Source of the DNA: Candidatus Pseudobacter hemicellulosilyticus
Lineage (GTDB): Bacteria > Bacteroidota > Bacteroidia > Chitinophagales > Chitinophagaceae
Length of the DNA: 64,000 nucleotides
NCBI GenBank assembly: GCA_029202545.1
Contig: CP119311.1
Span: 682,001-746,000, forward strand
Reading direction: 5' to 3'
Shown: positions 45,441-55,603 of the stretch, piece by piece
Numbering within the stretch: position 1 is the stretch's first letter
How the letters are laid out: each line of letters opens with the position of its first letter
The notes under the pieces: generated by a model
Database searches by the model: none
Seen by the model: only the letters and a program-made list of their open reading frames with translations
What the model was told of the DNA's origin: nothing
Program-made: the position numbers and the translations under genes

Positions 45441-46694
45441 TCAGGCGGAGAATTTTTTCACAATGACGCAAGCATTGTGGCCTCCAAAGCCAAAAGTATT
45501 GCTCAATGCTGCCCTCACTTCTCTTTTCTGGGCTTTATCGAAAGTGAAATTGAGACGGGCATCCAGTTCGGGGTCATCCGTGAAGTGGTTGATGGTGGGT
45601 GGTACTGTGTCATGGTTTACACTCATGATACAGGCGATCGCCTCTACCACTCCGGCGGCTCCGAGACAGTGCCCTGTCATCGATTTCGTGGAGCTGATAT
45701 TTACCCTGAAGGCATGTTCTCCAAATACATCCATGATCGCTTTTACCTCGGCAATATCACCCAGGGGTGTAGAAGTGCCATGTGTATTGATGTAGTCAAT
45801 GTCTTCTGCTTTCATACCGGCGTCATCCAATGCGGCGAACATCACATTTTTGGCGCCCAGTCCTTCCGGATGGGGAGCCGTGATATGGTGTGCATCCGCA
45901 GTGGCACCACAGCCGGCGATCTCACAATAGATCTTGGCGCCCCGGCGCTGGGCATGCTCCAGTTCTTCCAGCACCAGTACGCCGGCGCCTTCTCCCATGA
46001 CAAAGCCATCGCGGTCCTTGTCATAGGGGCGGCTGGCTGTCTTGGGGTCATCATTTCGTTCGCTCAGTGCTTTCATGGCGTTGAAGCCACCCACACCGGC
46101 TTCCTTGATCACGCTCTCCGAGCCACCGGCCAGGATAGCATCAGCCTTTCCGAGACGGATCAGGTTGAAGGCTTCCATAATGGCGTTGGTGGAGGAGGCG
46201 CAGGCACTTACTACTGCAAAATTAGGACCACGGAATCCGTGGCGCATTGAAATATGGCCTGCAGCAATGTCAAGGATCATCTTGGGGATGAAGAAGGGAT
46301 TGAAGCGGGGAGTTCCATCGCCCTGTGCAAAATTGGTTACTTCTTCCTGGAAAGTGATTAATCCCCCGATGCCGCTGGCAAAAACAACACCAATACGATC
46401 CGCATTGATATTGTCTTCTTTCAGACGGGCATCTGCAACAGCCTGGTCGCTCACGGCAATAGCCGTTTGCGCGAACCGATCCAGCTTGCGGGCCTCTTTT
46501 TTATCGAGGTACTGCAAAGGATCGAAATTCTTCAGTTCGCAGGCAAAGCGTGTTTTAAATTTACCGGCATCGAACAAGGTGATCTGATCTGCACCAGACA
46601 CACCTTTCACAAGACTATTCCAATATTCTTCAAGATTATTTCCAATAGGCGTTAAAGCACCAATGCCTGTAACAACAACTCGTTTTAATTGCAT
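45441..46694 (-). CDS. fabF: beta-ketoacyl-ACP synthase II
   Basis: 417 residues from the ATG at 46694 (MQLKRVVVTGIGALTPIG); an in-frame extension to 46754 would be non-homologous. It is the condensing enzyme of type II fatty acid synthesis that extends acyl-ACP with malonyl-ACP. The active-site Cys is in VVSACASSTNAI; the two His lie in INTHGTSTPLGD and SMTGHCLGAAGV; the GFGGHNACV motif closes the fold. It sits immediately downstream of acpP (107 bases) and upstream of rnc, so the carrier and condensing enzyme are made together. Confidence 0.97.
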   Translation of the reverse strand: MQLKRVVVTGIGALTPIGNNLEEYWNSLVKGVSGADQITLFDAGKFKTRFACELKNFDPLQYLDKKEARKLDRFAQTAIAVSDQAVADARLKEDNINADRIGVVFASGIGGLITFQEEVTNFAQGDGTPRFNPFFIPKMILDIAAGHISMRHGFRGPNFAVVSACASSTNAIMEAFNLIRLGKADAILAGGSESVIKEAGVGGFNAMKALSERNDDPKTASRPYDKDRDGFVMGEGAGVLVLEELEHAQRRGAKIYCEIAGCGATADAHHITAPHPEGLGAKNVMFAALDDAGMKAEDIDYINTHGTSTPLGDIAEVKAIMDVFGEHAFRVNISSTKSMTGHCLGAAGVVEAIACIMSVNHDTVPPTINHFTDDPELDARLNFTFDKAQKREVRAALSNTFGFGGHNACVIVKKFSA

Positions 46695-46801
46695 AGGATT
46701 ATTTCCCGGAAGTTTTTTAAGTAACAAATCCGCCCCCGCGGCATGCGCCAGCAAATGAAAGGCGGATTTTAATTTATTGCACCTGAACGGCAGTGTCCAG
46801 A

Positions 46802-47038
46802 TTACTTAGCATGCTCTTCTAAGTAAGCAATAGCCTGGCCAACTGTGGTAATGGTCTCAGCCTGCTCATCAGGAATAGAGATATTAAACTCTTTTTCAAA
46901 TTCCATGATCAGTTCCACGGTGTCCAAAGAATCGGCACCTAAATCATTGGTGAAAGAAGCCTCATTGGTAACTTCTGCTTCTTCTACACCTAACTTATCA
47001 ACAATGATCTTTTTTACTCTTGTTGCAATGTCTGACAT
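46802..47038 (-). CDS. acpP: acyl carrier protein
   Basis: 78 residues, acidic, with the Ser of GADSLDTVELIMEFE that receives the 4'-phosphopantetheine arm. It carries growing acyl chains in fatty acid synthesis. First gene of acpP-fabF-rnc. A well-formed promoter lies just upstream on the minus strand. Confidence 0.97.
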   Translation of the reverse strand: MSDIATRVKKIIVDKLGVEEAEVTNEASFTNDLGADSLDTVELIMEFEKEFNISIPDEQAETITTVGQAIAYLEEHAK

Positions 47039-47062
47039 TTTTGTAAAGTTTAGTTACGGCTG

Positions 47063-47095
47063 CAAAAATATAGATTTTGGGATATTAACAACAAA
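47063..47095 (-). promoter_or_regulatory. promoter of the acpP-fabF-rnc operon
   Basis: On the minus strand TTTG (47095-47092) is followed after 21 bases by TATTTTTG (47070-47063), matching the Bacteroidota TTTG-N19-21-TAnnTTTG consensus. The acpP ATG follows 24 bases later. Confidence 0.65.
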
Positions 47096-47517
47096 TAGCT
47101 GGTTTTTAATTAATGCTGTGAATATTTTGTTCTTTCAGCCTTTTGTAGTACTATCCGCCCATCTCTTTTAAAAAGTACCGCCGAAACCGGTTGCAACATT
47201 GATCGCAGCTTTCCGCTGTCAGTACTGCAACCGCTCCCTGTTCCGGCTGGTATTGATCCCCAGGAATATCCAGGCCAGCAGCTGCTGCCCCCTGACCAGC
47301 AGCGGGTAATTTATTCCCCTTTTTATCCTAAAAATCATCCGCCTGCTGATCCACTATTCTGCCAATTTTTTTGCAGCGCCGGTTTAATTACATCATACTT
47401 AATTTCTTACAACATGCTTTTCAGTAAGTATAATTGAATTTTAAATGTATCAATTTCCGCCTATCCCACAGCAATTGCTTAAATTGCAGCAACCTGAACA
47501 TCCCCCAATTATCGCCA
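47096..47517. other. intergenic region between acpP and the GNAT gene
   Basis: About 420 bases with no recognisable gene, divergently flanked. The part nearest the GNAT gene (47380-47440) is AT-rich and probably holds its promoter. Confidence 0.5.
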
Positions 47518-47946
47518 ATGGCCCTCAAAATAATAGATCATGGCTCCAAAGAGTACCAGCAAATGGTACAGCTGCGCAATGACATCCTGCGCAAACCACT
47601 TGGCCTGACCCTGTCCCCCGAAGAACTGGAAAAAGAAAAAGAAGAAATGCTGATCGGCGCCTTTGAGGAAGATAAGATCCTGGCCTGCTGCATGCTGATC
47701 AAAGAAGATGCACAGACCGCCCGGCTCAGGCAGATGGCTGTACTCAATAATCTCCAGGGTAAAGGTATTGGCCGCGCCCTGTTGGTCTTTGCAGAGAATG
47801 TAGCCTATGACCTCGGCTATCGCCGCATCACCATGCATGCCCGTAAAACAGCTGTCGGTTTCTATGAGAAACTGGGTTATTCTGTCAGCGGCCAAGAATT
47901 TGACGAAGTGACCATCCCCCACTGTTTAATGGAAAAAGCACTCTGA
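47518..47946 (+). CDS. GNAT-family N-acetyltransferase
   Basis: 142 residues from the ATG at 47518. The acetyl-CoA-binding segment is RQMAVLNNLQGKGIGRALLVFAE (the Q/R-x-x-G-x-G/A motif A is QGKGIG), followed by RRITMHARKTAVGFYEKLGYS, typical of motif B. The acceptor is unknown. Members of this subgroup are often annotated ElaA-like or general GNAT. It is followed after only three bases by the TPR gene, indicating a two-gene operon. Confidence 0.9.
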   Translation: MALKIIDHGSKEYQQMVQLRNDILRKPLGLTLSPEELEKEKEEMLIGAFEEDKILACCMLIKEDAQTARLRQMAVLNNLQGKGIGRALLVFAENVAYDLGYRRITMHARKTAVGFYEKLGYSVSGQEFDEVTIPHCLMEKAL

Positions 47947-47949
47947 CCC

Positions 47950-48903
47950 ATGCTGCATAGCTCACTGCTCCGCCGCGGGCTGCTGGCCTGCGCCTTTATT
48001 GTATTGGCCGGCCATGCCATGGCCTGCATCAATGAGTATACGCCCCTGGAGCCACCCAGGAATTACCAGCAAAAACTGGATCTCCACCAGTTGCTCCATC
48101 CTGTCAATGGGCAGCCTCCTTACTGGCAATATGGCTTTGCCCAATCTCCTGCCCTGCTGGCCCGCAAGGCCCAGCTGGAACAACAGGACCCCGCCCGAAT
48201 GCACTTCCAGGACCTGTCTGACCGGGCCGCTATTGAATTAAGGCTGGGCAATACAGCTACAGCCCTCCCCTGGCTGGAACAACTCTACCGGGATCATCCC
48301 CATGAATATACTATTGTCGCCAACCTGGCCACCGCCTATGAGCTGAACGGACAACCCCGGCGCGCCCTGGAGCTGATCCGCGAAGCCATCCGCCTCAATC
48401 CGCAGGCCCATGGCGGATCGGAATGGATCCACGGGAAAATATTGGAACAGCAGGTCAGCGCCCGGCCGGATTACAGGCAGGTGATCAACCTGGACCCCAA
48501 CAATTTTCCCAACTGGATCCTCGATAAAAAAATTCCTTTCCCCGTAGCAGCAGATTCACTTAAGCAGCAGCTGGCTTTCCAGCTGCATGAACGGATCGCC
48601 CTGATGCCCGCACCGGATTCTATTATCGGGCAGCTGCTGTTCGACTTTGCCGATATCCTGGCCAAAACCGAAGCCCGGCGCGATACCGCCCTGCCCTTCT
48701 ACGCCCTTGCAGTGCATTACTATCCCCGGCTGGCCAGCCTGGCCACCCAACGGCAACAGGACCTGGTAGCCGAAAAAAAAGAGGTGACAAAAACCTTTAC
48801 CTGGGCCAGCATCTTCTGGGCCATACCGCTCGGCATACTGGCCTTTGTACTGCTGGCCTGGCTGAAAAGTCAAAGGGACCTGAAGCGGGAACAGCGGGGC
48901 TAA
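47950..48903 (+). CDS. tetratricopeptide-repeat membrane protein
   Basis: 317 residues. An N-terminal hydrophobic signal (about 8-25) leads into an extracytoplasmic region with tetratricopeptide-like helices (AAIELRLGNTATALPWLEQLY at ~94-115, then VANLATAYELNGQPRRALELI), and a C-terminal membrane helix (about 283-303) ends in a basic tail. TPR proteins act as scaffolds; the partner is unknown. It is co-transcribed with the GNAT gene. No family beyond TPR was recognised. Confidence 0.75.
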   Translation: MLHSSLLRRGLLACAFIVLAGHAMACINEYTPLEPPRNYQQKLDLHQLLHPVNGQPPYWQYGFAQSPALLARKAQLEQQDPARMHFQDLSDRAAIELRLGNTATALPWLEQLYRDHPHEYTIVANLATAYELNGQPRRALELIREAIRLNPQAHGGSEWIHGKILEQQVSARPDYRQVINLDPNNFPNWILDKKIPFPVAADSLKQQLAFQLHERIALMPAPDSIIGQLLFDFADILAKTEARRDTALPFYALAVHYYPRLASLATQRQQDLVAEKKEVTKTFTWASIFWAIPLGILAFVLLAWLKSQRDLKREQRG

Positions 48904-49126
48904 CCTGGTTTACTGCTCTCATCGCAGAGAAGGCAACTACCTTGTATTGCTCAATCCCGTTACTGGCTGTACCGAAAATCTGGTAAACGCTCTATACACA
49001 GGTTGAACTGTTGGACCGATAGCGTATATACATTCCCGTTTTCCACTAAGGTGCGGCACACGTATAGTTTCCCCGCAAGACCGCAGGACCGCTGTTACGC
49101 CGCTATGAATTTATTGTAGTTCAATC

Positions 49127-52100
49127 CTACGCCGTAGCGTCAGAAGGTTGCGTTACATATTGCTGCATCCGCTTCAGGAACTGCACAATCTGGTGCATGC
49201 TTTTCAAATTGGAAATGATCAGCAGGAAGGAGCGCTCCGTTTGCTTCAGGCGGGCATTATTGACCTGGGTCTGCACAAAGCCCAGGATATGCTGGAATAC
49301 AGGAGATTCAAAATAGGGAGAATCCGGTTTGTTAACGAAATGACAGCGAAGGGTTTCCTCTTTCAGCATCATTTTTTCAAAGCCCAGCTCTACCGCCAGC
49401 CTGCGGCAGCGGACCGTTTCAAACAGGTCTTCCACCTGCTGGGGGATGGGACCAAACCGGTCACTGAGCTCCTGGGCAAATTCCTGCAGCTGGGCTTCGT
49501 TCTCACAATTGTCCAGCCGCGTATACAGGGTCAGCCTTTCCGTGATGCTTTCCACATAGGTATCGGGGATCAGGATCTCCAGGTCAGTATCAATAGTACA
49601 GTCCTGCACATAATCTTCCTGTTTTGCGATCTCTTCCTTGAAGAGGTTCCTGAACTCGGTCCGCTTCAGTTCCTTGATGGCTTCGTCCAGGATCTTCTGG
49701 TACATCTCAAAGCCGATCTCGGCCATGAAACCGCTCTGCTCCCCGCCCAGCATATTACCGGCGCCGCGGATGTCCAGGTCGCGCATGGCGATCTGGAAGC
49801 CACTGCCCAGTTCACTGTGCTGCTCCAGGGTCTGGAGACGCTTACGTGAATCCTGCGGCAGGGTGCTCATGGGCGGGGCCAGCAGGTAACAGAAAGCTTT
49901 CCTGTTGCTCCTGCCCACACGGCCACGCAGCTGGTGCAGATCGCTCAGCCCGAAATGGTGTGCGTTGTTGATGATGATGGTATTGACATTGGGAATGTCC
50001 ACTCCACTCTCCACGATATTGGTACAGATGAGGACATCATATTTTTTGTCGATGAAATCCAGTATCCGTTCTTCCAGCTCATGGCCTTCCATCTGCCCGT
50101 GGGCATACCCGATGCTGAGATCGGGGCAAAGCCCCTGCAGCCGGACCTTCATTTCTGTCAGGCCCTGTACCCGGTTATGGATGAAGAAGACCTGCCCCCC
50201 TCTTTCCGTTTCAAAATAGATGGCGTCCCGGATAGCGTCTTCATTGAAGACCTGCACTTCGGTCTGGATAGGCTGCCGGTTGGGTGGCGGCGTGTTGATG
50301 ATGCTGAGGTCGCGGGCGCCCATCAGGCTGAACTGTAAGGTTCGCGGAATGGGTGTGGCCGTCAGCGTGAGACAGTCCACATTGGTGCGCAGGGTCTTGA
50401 TCTTTTCCTTGTGCGCCACTCCGAATTTCTGTTCCTCATCAATCACCAGCAGCCCAAGGTCCTTGAATTTGGCTTCCTTGCCCAGCAGGGCATGGGTGCC
50501 TATAATGATATCGATCTTGCCTTCTTCCAGTTTTTTGAGGGCTTCTTTTTTCTCTTTGGAGCTCTTGAAGCGGTTGATAAAGTCCACCGTTACAGGAAAA
50601 TCCTTCAGGCGGTCCTTAAAGGTCTTATAGTGCTGGAAGGCCAGGATGGTAGTGGGGACCAGGATAGCAGCCTGCTTGCCATCCAAACAGGTCTTGAAGG
50701 CAGCACGAATGGCGATCTCCGTTTTACCAAAACCCACGTCGCCGCAGACCAGCCGGTCCATGGGCGCGGGCTGCTCCATATCTTTTTTCACATCGGCCGT
50801 GGCCTTGCTCTGGTCCGGCGTATCCTCGTAAATGAAGCTGGCCTCCAGCTCTGTCTGCATGTAGTTGTCCGGCGTATGCTGGAAACCCTGCTGCGCCTTG
50901 CGTTGCGCGTATAGCTTGATCAGGTCGAAGGCAATTTCCTTGACCTTGGTCTTTGTTTTTTCCTTGAGCCTGGTCCAGGCGTCACTGCCCAGTTTGTTGA
51001 CCTTGGGAGCGCTGCCTTCCTTGCCGGTATACTTGGAGATCTTGTGCAGGGAGTTGATGTTCACGTACAGGATATCACTGTCCTTGTACAGGATGCGCAC
51101 CGCTTCCTGCATCTTGCCATTGGCCTCTATCTTCTGCAGGCCGCTGTAAATGCCCACGCCATGATCTATATGGGTGACATAATCGCCGGGCTGCAGTTCG
51201 CGCAGGGTACGCAGGGTAAGGGCCTTGTTCTTGTTATAGGCCTGCTTCACCTTGTACTTATGGTAGCGCTGGAAGATCTGGTGATCCGTATAACAGAGCA
51301 GTTTCAGGTCCTCATCAATAAATCCCTCATGGATGGAGGTAGGGATGGGGATGAACTGGATCTCAGCCTTGAGGTCTTCAAAGATGCTGTTGAGCCTTTC
51401 CAGCTGGCGGGGATTTTCTGCAAACAGGTATTCGCTGAACTTTTTCGCCTCCCAGCTTTTCAGGTCTCTGATCAGCAGGTCAAACTGCCGGTTAAAGGCC
51501 GGTTGCTCTTTGGTATTATAGCCAATGGTAAAGGGATCAGCAGGCTGCTGACCGGCAGTATGGCCGGCGGGAAACACATCGGTCAACCCGTACAGGACAA
51601 TATGCCTGGATTGCAGCTGCTCTTCCACCAGTTGGGCCGCTACAAAATCTTCGGGCGCCGCTTCTTTCTTCTCCAGTTTATCTTCGTCTTCTATCAGTGT
51701 TTTTTTACGCGGATTGGCGGCCCGGGCTGCGGCTTCTTCCTGTTGCAGGCGGATGAACTGGCCCAGGTCTTCCTCCTGTACCAGCAGTTTCTCTTTGGTG
51801 AGTTCCCAGTCCTGTACCCAGACCACGGTGTTCTCCGGCAGGAAGTCCAGCAGGGAGATCTTGGCGGCGCTGTCAAACTGGGTATCCACATTGGGAATGA
51901 TGGTCACCTGCAGCAGTTTCCGTTCACTGAGCTGGGACTCGGGATCAAAAATGCGGATAGAGTCCACATCATTGCCAAACAGCTCCACCCGGTAGGGCTT
52001 TTCGTTGCCAAAGGAATAGATATCGAGGATGCCGCCGCGCAGGGCAAACTGCCCCGGCTCGTAGACAAAATCGGTTCGTTCAAAACCATATTCTACCAGC

Positions 52101-52594
52101 TGCTGCATCAGCCCGTTCACATCAATGGAATCGCCTGATTTGAGGTAAATGATATTGCCCGATAAGGTATCCGGCAGCACTACTTTCTCAAACAAGGCTT
52201 CGGGATAGGTGACCAGGGCGCCGGCACGGCCACCGGTGGGGGTGGAGAAGCGGGTCAGGGCTTCTGTCCGCAGCATCACATGGGAAGGGTTGAGCAGCCG
52301 GAAATTCTTCCTGTTCTTGAAAGAAGAGGGGAAGAAATAAATATTAAGTGCGTTGGTCAGGTTCTCCAGTGAGTTGTGCAGGTAAGCTGCCGCTTCGGCA
52401 TCTTCACAAACGATCAGGTGGTTAAGCTGGCTGGCAGCCGGGTATTGAAAAAGGCTGCTGATCACAAAGGAAGGGGAACTGCCGCGCAGGCCTTTACAGT
52501 AGAGGCGCTGGGGCTGGGCAAAGGACAACCTGTCCGCCAGTTGAAAAAGGCGGGGGTCATGCTTATAACTGTCCAACAACGTCTGCAGGTTCAT
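49127..52594 (-). CDS. mfd: transcription-repair coupling factor
   Basis: 1155 residues from the ATG at 52594; an extension to 52684 exists but is not expected. Mfd removes stalled RNA polymerase and recruits UvrA to template-strand lesions. The UvrB-like N-terminal modules end near residue 400; the RNA-polymerase-interaction (CarD-like) domain lies around 500-570 (PGDYVTHIDHGVGIYSGL); the translocase has Walker A GDVGFGKTEIAIRAAF, LLVIDEEQKFG and TATPIPRT, then the TRG-like segment (YAHGQMEGHELEE, LRGRVGRSNRKAFCYLL) and the C-terminal D7 domain. Full length for Bacteroidota. It diverges from the flavoprotein gene. Confidence 0.97.
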   Translation of the reverse strand: MNLQTLLDSYKHDPRLFQLADRLSFAQPQRLYCKGLRGSSPSFVISSLFQYPAASQLNHLIVCEDAEAAAYLHNSLENLTNALNIYFFPSSFKNRKNFRLLNPSHVMLRTEALTRFSTPTGGRAGALVTYPEALFEKVVLPDTLSGNIIYLKSGDSIDVNGLMQQLVEYGFERTDFVYEPGQFALRGGILDIYSFGNEKPYRVELFGNDVDSIRIFDPESQLSERKLLQVTIIPNVDTQFDSAAKISLLDFLPENTVVWVQDWELTKEKLLVQEEDLGQFIRLQQEEAAARAANPRKKTLIEDEDKLEKKEAAPEDFVAAQLVEEQLQSRHIVLYGLTDVFPAGHTAGQQPADPFTIGYNTKEQPAFNRQFDLLIRDLKSWEAKKFSEYLFAENPRQLERLNSIFEDLKAEIQFIPIPTSIHEGFIDEDLKLLCYTDHQIFQRYHKYKVKQAYNKNKALTLRTLRELQPGDYVTHIDHGVGIYSGLQKIEANGKMQEAVRILYKDSDILYVNINSLHKISKYTGKEGSAPKVNKLGSDAWTRLKEKTKTKVKEIAFDLIKLYAQRKAQQGFQHTPDNYMQTELEASFIYEDTPDQSKATADVKKDMEQPAPMDRLVCGDVGFGKTEIAIRAAFKTCLDGKQAAILVPTTILAFQHYKTFKDRLKDFPVTVDFINRFKSSKEKKEALKKLEEGKIDIIIGTHALLGKEAKFKDLGLLVIDEEQKFGVAHKEKIKTLRTNVDCLTLTATPIPRTLQFSLMGARDLSIINTPPPNRQPIQTEVQVFNEDAIRDAIYFETERGGQVFFIHNRVQGLTEMKVRLQGLCPDLSIGYAHGQMEGHELEERILDFIDKKYDVLICTNIVESGVDIPNVNTIIINNAHHFGLSDLHQLRGRVGRSNRKAFCYLLAPPMSTLPQDSRKRLQTLEQHSELGSGFQIAMRDLDIRGAGNMLGGEQSGFMAEIGFEMYQKILDEAIKELKRTEFRNLFKEEIAKQEDYVQDCTIDTDLEILIPDTYVESITERLTLYTRLDNCENEAQLQEFAQELSDRFGPIPQQVEDLFETVRCRRLAVELGFEKMMLKEETLRCHFVNKPDSPYFESPVFQHILGFVQTQVNNARLKQTERSFLLIISNLKSMHQIVQFLKRMQQYVTQPSDATA

Positions 52595-52737
52595 ATCGGC
52601 GGTGCAAAGGTACGCAATTGAGTAATAAGCTGCAATGTTGATACCAGACACTAAAAATACCATCAGACCGTTGAAAAAGCCCATTGAGCCCTACGAATTC
52701 TGCCTGAAAAAAGGTATATTTAGTAAAACGATGCCTT

Positions 52738-53496
52738 ATGGTGCAGCCATGGCGAACCGGTAGGGTCATTCGCATTGCCAATGAAACGAACCATACCAGG
52801 CGGTACTGGATCCAGGTGCCGGAACTGGCTTCGTTCGACTTTACCCCGGGTCAGTTTGTGACCCTCGATTTCCCCATTCATGAGAAGCCAGCCAAACGCT
52901 GGAGAAGTTATTCCATTGCCAGCTGGCCTGATGGCAGCAATGTATTTGAATTACTGATTGTGTTGCTGGAAGGAGGCGCCGGCACTACCTGGCTGTTCAA
53001 TAATATACAGGAGGGAGATGAACTGGTTTTCCGCGGCCCCCAGGGCGTATTCATATTGCCGGAACCCATTGACCGCGATGTCTTTTTTATATGCACCGGA
53101 ACGGGTATTGCACCTTTCCGCTCAATGGTCCACCATTTATTAAACCAGGGCATACCACACCAACAGCTTTACCTGCTGTTCGGCTGCCGCCGGCTGGGAG
53201 ATACCCTGTATCATGAAGAATTACAGCAACTGGAGCAGCAACTGCCTGGCTTCCGCTATATACCTACCTATTCAAGGGAAGGACCGGGCAATCATTGCAC
53301 CGGCTATGTACACCAGTTGTACGAGCGCATCTGTACAGAAAGCAATAAAGCTGCAACGGACAATGCCGGGCAGCTGACTCCCAAACCCGCCTTATTCTAT
53401 CTCTGCGGGTGGAAAAATATGATAGACGAAGCCAAACAGCGCATCCAGGCGCTTGGCTACGATAGAAAATCTATTCACCAGGAATTATACGGCTGA
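52738..53496 (+). CDS. ferredoxin-NADP reductase-like FAD oxidoreductase
   Basis: 252 residues. The FAD domain has the R-x-Y-S motif in KRWRSYSIASWP, and the NAD(P) domain has FICTGTGIAPFRSMV and FYLCGWKNMIDEAK, matching the ferredoxin--NADP(+) reductase superfamily. It probably passes electrons between NAD(P)H and an iron-sulfur or flavin partner, but no ferredoxin gene is adjacent and no 2Fe-2S domain is fused. The start ATG lies about 144 bases from the divergent mfd start. Confidence 0.88.
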   Translation: MVQPWRTGRVIRIANETNHTRRYWIQVPELASFDFTPGQFVTLDFPIHEKPAKRWRSYSIASWPDGSNVFELLIVLLEGGAGTTWLFNNIQEGDELVFRGPQGVFILPEPIDRDVFFICTGTGIAPFRSMVHHLLNQGIPHQQLYLLFGCRRLGDTLYHEELQQLEQQLPGFRYIPTYSREGPGNHCTGYVHQLYERICTESNKAATDNAGQLTPKPALFYLCGWKNMIDEAKQRIQALGYDRKSIHQELYG

Positions 53497-53594
53497 TCGC
53501 GGACCACTAAAATCCAGGTATGCTTGTGAGATTGGTTGGGTAAACGTAGTTAGTTCTGTAAAATAGAACGGTTTCGGCGGAACCGTTGCGTTTG

Positions 53595-53924
53595 TCAGGA
53601 ATGCTTCTTGATGGGTGGAGACTGCGGCTTGATGGCCGGCTTACGTGCAGAACTATCGGAGGTTCCGGTTGCTGTTTCATCTTTAACAGCATTGATCGGA
53701 ATCACCGGGATGGCCAGCTCCTTTAACTTGAGCTCCAACACAGCTTTATCCTTTTGAAGATCAAGGATATCAGCATGATTTGTAAGCATCTCTGTTTCAA
53801 GGCTGATCACTTTTCTTTTCCATTTGGCAAGTTGACCACCGCGGGTCAAAAATCCGACCAGAAACCCAAGAATAAGCGCGCCGCCGAGCACAAACAGATT
53901 CACAGGAATTGTAATTGCAAGCAT
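53595..53924 (-). CDS. small membrane-anchored coiled-coil protein
   Basis: 109 residues: an N-terminal transmembrane helix (6-27), a basic boundary (QLAKWKRK) and a likely coiled coil (about 38-70, VISLETEMLTNHADILDLQK), then a Pro/Ser/Lys-rich tail. The shape is that of LapA-like or phage-shock-type membrane organisers, but no family is identified. It is a single-gene unit with a weak hairpin (AACGGTT/AACCGTT) after its stop. Confidence 0.6.
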   Translation of the reverse strand: MLAITIPVNLFVLGGALILGFLVGFLTRGGQLAKWKRKVISLETEMLTNHADILDLQKDKAVLELKLKELAIPVIPINAVKDETATGTSDSSARKPAIKPQSPPIKKHS

Positions 53925-54076
53925 ACTTTTGCTTTTAGGGTATTGAACTTATGGTTTTTACAGATAACTACTACATAAGAACGTTAACCTTATGATTTTT
54001 CTCATAGGGAGGACCATAAATTTTTCTGTAGTGCGGGGCTGTCAGGCTTGTATCAATTCAAACGGGCAAATCAAAA

Positions 54077-55519
54077 TTATACAAAAATTTGGTTTTCCAC
54101 AATTTCTTTGATTTTATTTATCGGAATCCTTTCTTGCTTCATGGAATCCCTGTATCGGATCGTAACGGTTTGATCCTCTTTTGTTTGATGATCTACGGTT
54201 ACACAAAACGGCGTGCCTAAAGCATCCATCCGGCGATACCTTTTACCAATGGTATCTTTCTCTTCGTAAAAACAATAAAAGCTTGATTTACAGCTATTCA
54301 GGATATCACGGGCAATTTCCGGCAATCCATCTTTTTTGACTAAAGGCAAAATCGCCAGTTTGATGGGCGCCAGTTTAGGTGGAAATCTCAGCACTACCCG
54401 GGTATCCTGCTTCTCAGCAGTACTCAGGTCTTCTTCGGCGTAAGCGTTACTGAGTACCATCAGCACGGTCCTGTCCAACCCTATTGAAGTTTCAATTACG
54501 TAAGGAATGTAATTCTGGTTTATCTCGTGGTCAAAATACTGCATTTTCTTCCTGCTGTATTCCTGGTGCTTCTTCAGGTCAAAGTCGGTCCGGGAGTGAA
54601 TACCCTCTACTTCCTTGAAGCCGATGGGGAACTCAAACTCAATATCACAGGCCGCATCCGCATAGTGCGCCAGCTTCACATGGTCATGGAAACGATAGCT
54701 TTCAGCCGGGATACCCAGGCTCAGGTGCCATTTCATCCTTTCAGTCTTCCAGTGCTCATACCATTCTTTCTGTGTGCCAGGGCGGATAAAGAACTGCATC
54801 TCCATCTGCTCAAACTCCCGCATGCGGAAAATGAACTGACGGGCCACGATCTCGTTCCGGAAAGCTTTCCCGATCTGTGCAATACCAAACGGGATCTTCA
54901 TCCTGCCCGTCTTCTGCACATTCAGGAAGTTGACAAATATCCCCTGGGCTGTTTCCGGGCGCAGGTAGATCTCGTTGGAATCTTCCGCCACACTACCCAG
55001 TTGCGTGGAGAACATCAGGTTGAACTGGCGGACATCGGTCCAGTTGGCCGTGCCGCTGACAGCACATTTTATTTTATTGTCATCAATGAGCTTCTTCAAA
55101 CCCTCAAAATCACTGGCTGCCTCCAGGCGGCTTAATTCCGCACGGATAGCTGCACCTTCCTCCGTTTTACCTGCTTTTTCCAGTTCTTCAGCATACCCTT
55201 CAATCAGGTGATCCACCCGATAGCGTTTTTTGCTGTCCTTATTATCGATCATCGGGTCACTGAAATTGTCCACGTGACCACTGGCCTTCCAGGTGGTGGG
55301 ATGCATGAAAATGGCAGCGTCAATACCCACAATATTTTCCTGCAGCTGGGTCATGCTTTTCCACCAGTAGTCTTTGATATTTTTCTTCAATTCACTACCC
55401 CATTGACCATAATCATACACGGCGCTTAAGCCATCATAGATCTCGCTGGAAGGGAAAATAAAACCGTATTCTTTGCAGTGCGAAATAATTGCCTGGAACT
55501 TGTTGGTATCTGTAGCCAT
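54077..55519 (-). CDS. glyS: glycine--tRNA ligase (homodimeric class II type)
   Basis: 480 residues from the ATG at 55519. The alpha2-type glycyl-tRNA synthetase, charging tRNA-Gly. It has the N-terminal YGFIFPSSEIYDGLSAVYDYG block, the class II motif 2 in GKAFRNEIVARQFIFRMREF, motif 3 in SIGLDRTVLMVL and the C-terminal anticodon-binding domain (VVLRFPPKLAPIKLAIL). Length is normal. Its promoter/start block is almost identical to that of gltX. It diverges from a small membrane protein. Confidence 0.97.
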   Translation of the reverse strand: MATDTNKFQAIISHCKEYGFIFPSSEIYDGLSAVYDYGQWGSELKKNIKDYWWKSMTQLQENIVGIDAAIFMHPTTWKASGHVDNFSDPMIDNKDSKKRYRVDHLIEGYAEELEKAGKTEEGAAIRAELSRLEAASDFEGLKKLIDDNKIKCAVSGTANWTDVRQFNLMFSTQLGSVAEDSNEIYLRPETAQGIFVNFLNVQKTGRMKIPFGIAQIGKAFRNEIVARQFIFRMREFEQMEMQFFIRPGTQKEWYEHWKTERMKWHLSLGIPAESYRFHDHVKLAHYADAACDIEFEFPIGFKEVEGIHSRTDFDLKKHQEYSRKKMQYFDHEINQNYIPYVIETSIGLDRTVLMVLSNAYAEEDLSTAEKQDTRVVLRFPPKLAPIKLAILPLVKKDGLPEIARDILNSCKSSFYCFYEEKDTIGKRYRRMDALGTPFCVTVDHQTKEDQTVTIRYRDSMKQERIPINKIKEIVENQIFV

Positions 55520-55557
55520 AGGTAACAAAGATAAGTGTTTACACCAGACTATTGCAA
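55517..55557 (-). promoter_or_regulatory. near-leaderless promoter of glyS
   Basis: On the minus strand TTG (55557-55555), then 21 bases, then TATCTTTG (55533-55526), which is only six bases before the ATG. The 18 bases TTATCTTTGTTACCTATG differ from those at gltX by one base. Confidence 0.6.
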
Positions 55558-55603
55558 GGTCCGGGGCAGTTGATTATATTTAGGTTCACGCAATCCGATA
55601 CTT